Part shown: piece after piece, positions 31,906 through 37,775 of the stretch
Position numbering within the stretch: position 1 is the stretch's first letter
Layout of the letters: every line of letters starts with the position of its first letter
NCBI GenBank assembly: GCA_017520155.1
Contig: JAFXGR010000172.1
Coordinates: 1 to 37,775 of the forward strand
From: Lachnospiraceae bacterium
GTDB taxonomy: Bacteria; Bacillota; Clostridia; Lachnospirales; Lachnospiraceae
Length of the DNA stretch: 37,775 bases
Direction: 5' to 3'
Program-made: the position numbers and the translations under genes
The notes under the pieces: model-generated
The model's input: only the letters and a program-made list of their open reading frames with translations
What the model was told of the DNA's origin: nothing
The model's database searches: none

Positions 31906-33615
31906 ATGAACGAAAATATAGATATTTGGTTGGTCGGTAATACCGGGTTGAGAAATCCCAACCGAATCCAAGAAGGTTTTTCTGTTTTTGCAAACTCCCC
32001 TTTTGTAGGAAATTTGCGAGGGAGAGAACAGGAAATTGGATTTATGAATTTGCTGAATGAAAAAGGAATCATTCAGAATGAAAGTGGAAAAGATGAATCG
32101 GGAAGTCATGCTCGTAAATGGCGATTAATGTTTGCGAAAAATGGGTTTATTTACCCACAAGTGAGAAAAGCAGATGGGAACCAGAATGAACTTGGAGTAC
32201 TTGATGATCTCACACCATTTGGTAAGACCTTTTTAAAAGCAGATACTTACCCTGCTGTTCAAGAGTGCTATTTGCGTGCAATGAGCGTGGAACAGTTTCC
32301 AATGCCAAATGGCGATGGACATTTTTCACCATTAAGATGGCTGTTGGCTATTATGTTGGAATTAGAAAGAAGGACAGGCTCATCAGAACTTAGTCGAATT
32401 GAATTTGCATTATGGGGACATACAACTAATCCGAGCTATGATCTGAACGAAGTGGTGGATAATATTCTTGATTTAAGACATAGACGAGAAAAAGCACCGG
32501 CAAAACGACCATTTGATAAAAAAGAAATAGAAAAAAGAGGCGAAAACTACGATAAGAAGAACGATAACTTCTTGGATTATAGTGATATGAATATGAGATA
32601 TCTTCGTATTTCCGGAGTACTTCAGAGAAAAGGAAGAGGTCTTATAATTGTTCCATCGAAGCATGTTTTGGCAGAAAAGCTTGCAAAGAATACAGCATGT
32701 CAAGACTCTCTTATGTATCAATATCAGAAATTATGTAATGGTGCACCATTGCCAACAGATGATATGGATGTCGCAAAAATTTTGTTAGATGATCTGAAGA
32801 AACAGATGAAAGAACGTCATATTGTGTTTGATATTTCAGATCTGCCATTAACCAATTCTAACGAAATTAACATTGCCAGACAGCGTTTGGAAAATATTTT
32901 GGCACAAACTGATGAAATCGCTTATGCAAGTGAGCAGCGCAATCAATGGAGAGAAATTGCAGATTATATGACACTTCTTATGAAGGGTGGCGGAAAACTT
33001 GTATATGACGAAGATAATGCCATTGAAGTTCCAAAAGATGAAACACCTGCATATCTCGAATGGGTATTATGGAGAGCGGCACTTGCAATCAACCACATGG
33101 TTAATAAGCCATATGAAGTGCGAGGGTTCCGTTTAGATTCTGATTTTTTACCAGTATCAGCAGCTGGTGGAGGAAAAGGTGATTTGTATTGGGAATATAA
33201 AGACTTTACAATCCTGACCGAAGTTACAATGTCAACATCATCCAGACAGGAAGCGATGGAAGGCGAACCAGTCAGACGTCATGTTTCAGATGCAGTTCTG
33301 AAATACGAAAAGCCTGTATATGGGATGTTTATTGCAGTTAAGATCGATACAAATACTGCTGAAACCTTCAGACATGGAATTTGGTATGCAAAGGGCGATG
33401 TGAAACAGAGGTTAGATATTGTTCCGTTGACATTGGAACAGTTCCAGAGATACTTTGTAGCAATGTTTGAAGCAAAGAAGGCGGAACCAGAAAGGCTACA
33501 ATCATTGATTTTAAAGTGTGAATCCCATAGAGATATAGTGGATGCACCGATGTGGAAATGGTATATTGATGCAACGGTAAATGAAAAGGTAAGAGAGCTT
33601 CACAGTAGATTATAA
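31906..33615 (+). CDS. AlwI-family type IIS restriction endonuclease
   Basis: A 569-aa nuclease of the AlwI/MlyI/PleI family (PF09491 type). The N-terminal half carries the DNA-recognition region, starting with IWLVGNTGLRNPNRIQEG and LTPFGKTFL, typical family opening segments. The C-terminal cleavage domain has a PD-(D/E)XK variant, GGGKGDLYWEY with D426, followed 13 residues later by E439-V-T (TILTEVTMST), the EVT form seen in this family. Members recognise asymmetric 5-bp sites (GGATC for AlwI, GAGTC for MlyI/PleI/BspD6I) and cut or nick a few bases away. The exact site here cannot be predicted. The order XRE, double methyltransferase, nuclease in one operon is a complete restriction-modification system with all key residues intact. 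Confidence 0.9.
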   Translation: MNENIDIWLVGNTGLRNPNRIQEGFSVFANSPFVGNLRGREQEIGFMNLLNEKGIIQNESGKDESGSHARKWRLMFAKNGFIYPQVRKADGNQNELGVLDDLTPFGKTFLKADTYPAVQECYLRAMSVEQFPMPNGDGHFSPLRWLLAIMLELERRTGSSELSRIEFALWGHTTNPSYDLNEVVDNILDLRHRREKAPAKRPFDKKEIEKRGENYDKKNDNFLDYSDMNMRYLRISGVLQRKGRGLIIVPSKHVLAEKLAKNTACQDSLMYQYQKLCNGAPLPTDDMDVAKILLDDLKKQMKERHIVFDISDLPLTNSNEINIARQRLENILAQTDEIAYASEQRNQWREIADYMTLLMKGGGKLVYDEDNAIEVPKDETPAYLEWVLWRAALAINHMVNKPYEVRGFRLDSDFLPVSAAGGGKGDLYWEYKDFTILTEVTMSTSSRQEAMEGEPVRRHVSDAVLKYEKPVYGMFIAVKIDTNTAETFRHGIWYAKGDVKQRLDIVPLTLEQFQRYFVAMFEAKKAEPERLQSLILKCESHRDIVDAPMWKWYIDATVNEKVRELHSRL

Positions 33616-33906
33616 ATGTAAAAAACAAATCATTTAAGCTTTGGAACGTATAAATATTTTACCCGTATACTATGCAAATGAAATATTTGGGTTATAATAA
33701 ATTAGAATGATTCAAATATAATTGAATAGAGATTTTTTAGATAATAATTGATTTGTTATCGTAACTCCGAAATAATCAACAAATTAAGTACGTAGATGTG
33801 GAAACATTAAGAGACTATGGAAACACCTCGATAATGACATAAGATAAATTAGAATGTACTTAAACGGAGCCTAATATAGAACAATAGAATAGGTGATAGT
33901 GATATT
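33616..33906. other. 291-bp spacer with a 13-bp direct repeat
   Basis: No ORF or strong terminator was seen. ATAAATTAGAATG occurs exactly twice, at 33697-33709 and 33844-33856. A TATAAT at 33693-33698 has no good -35 box. It must hold the promoter of the methyltransferase-ParA-SIR2 operon, but I could not fix it. Confidence 0.5.
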
Positions 33907-35085
33907 ATGTTTTACACAATATATGATGTGCTCCTTTTTCAAATGAAAAAGAAGGGAATTGAAGAAAAAGAGCTAGTAACCATTTTAAAAAAGAATGGAT
34001 TTAAAGCAAAACAATTAGAATTATTAAAAAGTAATTGCACCACTCTTCTTCCGAATAAACTATTGGATAAAGCATTAGAAATTGCCGGATTGACAAATCT
34101 GGAAATGAATCTAATGCTTGGAAATGTGCCGTTAGAATATGAAGATAGTTATTTGGAAAACATATCGAGGATTGCAAAATTTTTAACCGTCAGGGAATTG
34201 ACGAAAAATAATAAGAATGTGGATGCAGAATACCGGACTTCAAAAGGAGAATTATATCATGCAGATTGCTTGGATGTATTACCTATGATACAAAGTGAAT
34301 CTGTAGATATGGTTTTTGCTGATCCACCATTTAATTTAAAAAAAGAATATGCTAATGGCAGAAACGATGATTTGTCAATTAGCCAATATATAGAGTGGAG
34401 TAAACTGTGGTTGGATGAATGTATTAGGATTCTAAAACCAGGAGGTTCTTTGTATATCTATAATATTCCTAAGTGGTGTATATATTATGCAGAATATTTA
34501 TGTTCTAAAATATGTTTTCAAAATTGGATTGCTATTGATATGAAAAATAGTTTTCCAATTAAAGATAAATACACGCCATCTCATTATGGGTTATTATATT
34601 TCACCAAAGGTACAAAACCAAAAACATTTAATAAACAAAGATTACCAATCCAGACATGCAGACATTGTGGTGGTGAGTATAAAGACTATGGTGGTTATAA
34701 AGATAAGATGAATGTGCTGGGAGTTAATATTGCAGATGTATGGTATGATATTTTTCCTGTAAGAAATGGAAAAAATAGACTATATAATGAACTGTCGATA
34801 AAATTATTGGACAGAATAATTTCATTTAGCAGTAACGAAGGAGATTTAATATTGGATCCGTTTGGAGGAAGTGGCACAACATATGCAGTTGCTGAATTGT
34901 TAAATAGGCGATGGATTGGAATTGAATTGGGAGATTGTGATGTAATTAAAAAGCGAATGACATCACTGGAAAAAGATCGAAATGCATTAGAAAAAATTAA
35001 TGATGAAAAAAATGTATTATTTACAAAAAAAAGTATAAAGTTACGAAAGAAAAATGGGTTTTGGCTTCCGAAGGAGGAAAAATGA
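33907..35085 (+). CDS. Beta-class site-specific DNA methyltransferase (first gene of the MTase-ParA-SIR2 operon)
   Basis: A 392-aa DNA methyltransferase. Catalytic motif IV, VFADPPFNLKKEY (DPPF at 139-142), comes before SAM motif I, ILDPFGGSGTTYAVAEL (FGGSGTT from 319), the beta-class order used for adenine-N6 or cytosine-N4. A single CxxC (CRHCG) lies in a target-recognition-like insert. The N-terminal ~100 residues are an added helical part (LLFQMKKKGIEEKELVTIL) with HTH-like spacing, and are not part of the methylase fold. No restriction enzyme is adjacent. Its stop codon overlaps the next start (ATGA at 35082-35085), so ParA synthesis depends on its translation. The likely role within the operon is marking self DNA, inferred from context. 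Ribosome site AGGTGAT. Confidence 0.88.
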   Translation: MFYTIYDVLLFQMKKKGIEEKELVTILKKNGFKAKQLELLKSNCTTLLPNKLLDKALEIAGLTNLEMNLMLGNVPLEYEDSYLENISRIAKFLTVRELTKNNKNVDAEYRTSKGELYHADCLDVLPMIQSESVDMVFADPPFNLKKEYANGRNDDLSISQYIEWSKLWLDECIRILKPGGSLYIYNIPKWCIYYAEYLCSKICFQNWIAIDMKNSFPIKDKYTPSHYGLLYFTKGTKPKTFNKQRLPIQTCRHCGGEYKDYGGYKDKMNVLGVNIADVWYDIFPVRNGKNRLYNELSIKLLDRIISFSSNEGDLILDPFGGSGTTYAVAELLNRRWIGIELGDCDVIKKRMTSLEKDRNALEKINDEKNVLFTKKSIKLRKKNGFWLPKEEK

Positions 35086-36131
35086 AGGTAGTTACATTTT
35101 TTAATAACAAAGGCGGAGTTGGCAAAACAACAACGATTATTAATTTAGCGAGTTATTTATCCATCTATAAAAATAAAAAAGTATTGGTAGTGGATCTGGA
35201 TCCGCAGTCCAATTCGACACAAGCTATTTTGCCTGAAGAAACATGGTTGGAGTTTTATGATCCAGAAAATCAAAATACTCGAAAAACAATATATGATTAT
35301 TTTAGAGATATGGAAGAAGGAGATGCAAATTTTAATAATATTGATATCCCTGTGAGTGAAAGTCAAAATAGCTTTAAAATATCTTTGATTCCAGGACACC
35401 CTAAATTATCAATTATTGATGATACTATGAGTAAAAGCTGGTCAGAAACGTTATCAGGTGACAAAGGAGCAATTAGAAAGTTAAATTGGCTTAATCAGTT
35501 GAAGAAAGCAAATTCTGAGTTTGATTACATATTAATTGATGTAGGTCCTTCATTAGGTGCATTAAATAGAAGTGCATTATTGAATTCTGATTACTTTTTG
35601 ACACCAATGGCATCTGATATTTTTAGCCTTTTAGGAATATCTAATATTGGGGACTGGATTGAGCGTTGGATGAAGCTTTATAAATCTGCGATTAATACAT
35701 TTGTAGATAAATTTGGAAAGGAAGAAAGTCAAGAATTTTTTGATAAATATTTGATAAATACAGATGTAGATAGCACTACACGTTATATAGGATACTCTAT
35801 TCAGCAGTATTCCAAAAGAAAGTTTAAGAACGGAGAGCGACCTACACAAGCTTATGAAAAAGTAATTAACAATTTTCATGCGGAAATAGAGAAATCTCTT
35901 GGAAAATTTATGAAAGATGGAATTGCAAGTGATGCATTGAAATTAGGTGATGTGCCTTATGTATATAGTATTATTCCGTTATCGCAAACATCAAATACAC
36001 CTATTTTCGAATTGTCCTATGCAACTGGTGTAAGAGGAAATCAAAGTAGTAGTGTTGAGAGTTATAAACAATATTTGAATACAATTGCAGAAAATTTTAT
36101 GAAGAACGCAGGAGAAATGTGTAATGAGTGA
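35082..36131 (+). CDS. ParA-like deviant-Walker ATPase in a defence-type operon
   Basis: A 349-aa ParA/MinD-superfamily ATPase. It has the deviant Walker A NNKGGVGKTT (residues 8-17, Lys10 and Lys15), DLDPQSNST as the A' box and DYILIDVGPSLGALN as Walker B. Beyond the usual ~260-residue fold it has a long C-terminal half (about 200-349, with YIGYSIQQYSKRKF and GDVPYVYSIIPLSQ). I take ATG 35082, preceded by AAGGAGG; an upstream ATG at 35061 lies inside the methyltransferase gene without a good site. It overlaps the methyltransferase stop by 4 bp and the SIR2 start by 8 bp. No ParB or centromere repeats lie next to it, so plasmid partition is less likely than a role with its neighbours, perhaps sensing DNA and switching on SIR2. 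Confidence 0.88.
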   Translation: MKVVTFFNNKGGVGKTTTIINLASYLSIYKNKKVLVVDLDPQSNSTQAILPEETWLEFYDPENQNTRKTIYDYFRDMEEGDANFNNIDIPVSESQNSFKISLIPGHPKLSIIDDTMSKSWSETLSGDKGAIRKLNWLNQLKKANSEFDYILIDVGPSLGALNRSALLNSDYFLTPMASDIFSLLGISNIGDWIERWMKLYKSAINTFVDKFGKEESQEFFDKYLINTDVDSTTRYIGYSIQQYSKRKFKNGERPTQAYEKVINNFHAEIEKSLGKFMKDGIASDALKLGDVPYVYSIIPLSQTSNTPIFELSYATGVRGNQSSSVESYKQYLNTIAENFMKNAGEMCNE

Positions 36132-36981
36132 TATTTGGCCAGATAATTTAGTAGAGGAACTTGCATATAGAAGATGTTTAATATTTTTGGGATCGGGTAT
36201 CTCTGCAACGGCTAAAAATGATAGAGGAGAATCACCAGATACTTGGGGAGAGTTCCTTAATAATATTAAAGCAAAAATGAAAAATCCGAAGGCTGATGAT
36301 ACAGCATTTGTTGAAGATATGCTGCAAAAACAGAATTATTTATTAGCATTACAGGCGATAGCAGATTTGTGCGATTCAGGTGAATATAGTAATTATTTAA
36401 AAAATCAGTATTTGAGAGGGCGATATAAACATTCAAAAGTGCATGAATTAATTAAAGATTTAGATAGCAAAATTGTTGTTACTACTAATTTTGATAAATT
36501 ATATGAAAGTTTGTGTCATGAACCAGAGTATCTTACCTTTGATTATACAAATACAAGATCTATTATAGGAAGTATAAAGGCACCGGAAAATCTTATTATA
36601 AAAGCACATGGTAGCATTGATGATACAGAAAAGTTGATATTTACCGCAAAACAGTATTATCAAGCACAAGAAAAGCATCCGGAATTTTATCATTTGTTGA
36701 CAGCATTGTTCCTTACTCATACGGTTGTATTTTTGGGTTATAGTTTGAATGATCCTGATATAAATTTATTATTACAATTTTTACATAATACAGCTAATTC
36801 TTCATGTCCTCATTATATGGTTGATAAGGCAGGTAATAAGCCACAACTTGTTAAACATTGGAAAGATACCTATAATGTATCTTTGTTGGAATATGGTGAT
36901 GATTATAGTTATTTGGAGAGTAGTTTAGAAGAATTGCGAGACAGAGTGTTTCAGCTTAGAGCAGATCGAGGTATGCCATAA
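36124..36981 (+). CDS. SIR2-family NAD-consuming effector (third gene of the operon)
   Basis: A 285-aa SIR2_2-type protein. NAD-binding motifs are FLGSGIS (21-27), TTNFD (N122) and KAHGSIDD (H162), and FLGYSLNDPDI near residue 200. N122 and H162 correspond to the Asn and His needed for NAD hydrolysis in the Thoeris ThsA SIR2 domain, which are also 40 residues apart. There is no zinc ribbon, so this is a NADase type rather than a protein deacetylase. The protein is a SIR2 domain plus a short tail, with no sensor of its own, which points to partners in trans. Its ATG lies 8 bp inside the end of parA. The likely role is to deplete NAD and stop phage replication when triggered. Strong for family, inferred for role. 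Confidence 0.88.
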   Translation: MSDIWPDNLVEELAYRRCLIFLGSGISATAKNDRGESPDTWGEFLNNIKAKMKNPKADDTAFVEDMLQKQNYLLALQAIADLCDSGEYSNYLKNQYLRGRYKHSKVHELIKDLDSKIVVTTNFDKLYESLCHEPEYLTFDYTNTRSIIGSIKAPENLIIKAHGSIDDTEKLIFTAKQYYQAQEKHPEFYHLLTALFLTHTVVFLGYSLNDPDINLLLQFLHNTANSSCPHYMVDKAGNKPQLVKHWKDTYNVSLLEYGDDYSYLESSLEELRDRVFQLRADRGMP

Positions 36982-37073
36982 TTTTTCCATGACATCCACT
37001 TATAACAGCAGTTCAGATAACCTATATTATATGAATAACTGGTATCAAAGAAAATCAAAGTGTTTAATATTTT

Positions 37074-37090
37074 CCATACAAAAAGTATGG
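37074..37090. other. Short hairpin in the spacer after the SIR2 gene
   Basis: CCATAC (37074-37079) and GTATGG (37085-37090) form a 6-bp stem around A5. No T run follows, so it is only a weak stop candidate for the operon. The 260-bp spacer contains no ORF. Confidence 0.35.
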
Positions 37091-37185
37091 TATTAAGATT
37101 CAATCTCATTTTCATAAAAGATATCAATATTTTTAGGTTCGTTAAAATGTTTTTAGCGGTTGAAAAGTAAATATTAATGACAATT

Positions 37186-37213
37186 TACAGGGTCTGGAGT
37201 TCCAGACCCTGTA
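37186..37213. repeat. Perfect 13-bp inverted repeat with a 2-base centre
   Basis: TACAGGGTCTGGA (37186-37198) and TCCAGACCCTGTA (37201-37213) are exact complements separated by GT. It lies between the convergent SIR2 gene and the minus-strand gene. No T run on either side, so it could be a weak bidirectional stop or a DNA site of the mobile element. Confidence 0.6.
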
Positions 37214-37240
37214 GTGTTTACTATAGGATTGGGAGTAGAC

Positions 37241-37775
37241 CTATTCTTGCGGTTTCCCAGTCGTTTTAAGTATCTTATAAATCCACCCAAACACATTCAA
37301 TGGCTTACCTTTGAACCCTGTTTGCTGGCTGACGGCTTCCATGGTCTGTTCTGTAATCCAGTCTAATCGTTCTTCGGAGTTAAGTGACTTATCTGCATAA
37401 GCTTCCTTACCGATCTCTTGTATTCGATTCTTAAGCTCATTATTAGCAACCTTTCGTTCATCTACGAATCCCGCCTTTTCCTGCTCATCCTTAATCGTCT
37501 GTTTCGTTTCTTTCAGAATTTTAAAGGTAAGACGTTTCAGTTCTTCCTGTTCCGTATCCATAGGACCAGTCTTTGCTTTCTGAATATGATTAACACCATC
37601 TTTTACTGCGTGTGGATTTTCCATGTCATATGCATTTGCACGAAGAAAAGCTATCCCTGCATTCAAGATGTCATTTCGAGCAGAGAAACCATCAGCATAA
37701 ATATCATGGAAATATATTTTACTGTTTCTGATAAACAGCCCAAAGTATTCATGTTCCATTAAACGACTCAAGGTA
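37241..37775 (-). CDS. Unrecognised helical mobile-element protein, C-terminal part
   Basis: At least 176 residues read on the minus strand; the frame is open at the right edge of the window and its first start-like codon is a TTG, so the gene is probably cut by the edge. ATG at residue 5 (MEHEYFG) is an inner alternative. The N-terminal visible part (FGLFIRNSKIYFHDIYADGF) is a beta-rich patch; the rest is a charged, mostly helical protein with EEELKRLTFKILKETKQTI-like heptads and a C-terminal KPLNVFGWIYKILKTTG. No catalytic motif was seen. It is the only gene on this strand near the edge and converges with the SIR2 gene. Its charged coiled-coil style is common in conjugation or mobilisation proteins, but I cannot name a family. 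Confidence 0.6.
   Translation of the reverse strand, partial: TLSRLMEHEYFGLFIRNSKIYFHDIYADGFSARNDILNAGIAFLRANAYDMENPHAVKDGVNHIQKAKTGPMDTEQEELKRLTFKILKETKQTIKDEQEKAGFVDERKVANNELKNRIQEIGKEAYADKSLNSEERLDWITEQTMEAVSQQTGFKGKPLNVFGWIYKILKTTGKPQE

Noticed and set aside
35061..35081. Upstream ATG of the ParA-like gene
   Set aside because: It lies inside the methyltransferase coding end; AAGGAGG serves ATG 35082 and the protein there begins with the family-typical MKVVTFFNNKGG.

Overview
The window looks like a chromosomal segment of a low-GC, spore-forming anaerobic Firmicute, most likely a Lachnospiraceae-type Clostridium relative. The evidence is a spoIVA gene, a CotJC-type spore coat/manganese-catalase remnant, an anaerobic class III ribonucleotide reductase with its activase, a DUF3048 lipoprotein, and AGGAGG-type ribosome binding sites with sigma-A-type promoters throughout.

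Left half (1-19.5 kb) is ordinary core genome, with nearly every gene on the plus strand. In order: the 3' end of a CoxE-like VWA protein; tyrS; a large secreted and membrane-anchored wall hydrolase (SH3-like, glucosaminidase, Big2, Cys-rich modules, KPE-rich repeat, TM anchor); a DUF3048 lipoprotein; spoIVA; then a tightly packed run xpaC-like, telA-like, purine nucleoside phosphorylase, SAH/MTA deaminase, a membrane-anchored MutS-like ATPase and RNase HI. A 54-codon-or-so small membrane protein gene with its own promoter and terminator follows. Next is the deoxynucleotide operon nrdD-nrdG-dut, preceded by a good promoter and two NrdR-box-like sites one starting 32 bp after the other.

Near 20.0-20.1 kb the core ends abruptly. 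A minus-strand cotJC-like gene has lost its 5' end and abuts a plus-strand gene fragment that has lost its own 5' end. From there to the window end the content is that of a mobile element: a ParB-like protein, TnpV, a small DUF6809-like protein, and at the far right an unrecognised minus-strand gene that runs off the window. Between them lies a dense defence island: (a) an HNH/zinc-finger-like gene broken by a one-base frameshift; (b) a minus-strand pair of an AAA ATPase with a PD-(D/E)XK-like tail and a zinc-ribbon/HEPN protein; (c) a DUF262-DUF1524-DUF4268 (GmrSD-like) nuclease; (d) a stand-alone DNA methyltransferase that seems to start at ATA; (e) a restriction-modification cassette of a small XRE regulator, a two-headed Dam-like methyltransferase and an AlwI-family type IIS endonuclease; (f) a translationally coupled trio of a beta-class DNA methyltransferase, a ParA-like ATPase and a SIR2 NADase-like protein.

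The most promising candidate for an undescribed system is the methyltransferase-ParA-SIR2 trio (33.9-37.0 kb): the stop/start codons overlap at both junctions and the parts suggest self-marking, sensing/ATPase and NAD-depleting effector modules. The AAA-nuclease/HEPN pair with its repeat-rich promoter is the second candidate. A 390-bp spacer at 28.5-28.9 kb carries a cluster of hairpins and direct repeats that may be an origin of transfer or another structured mobile-element site.
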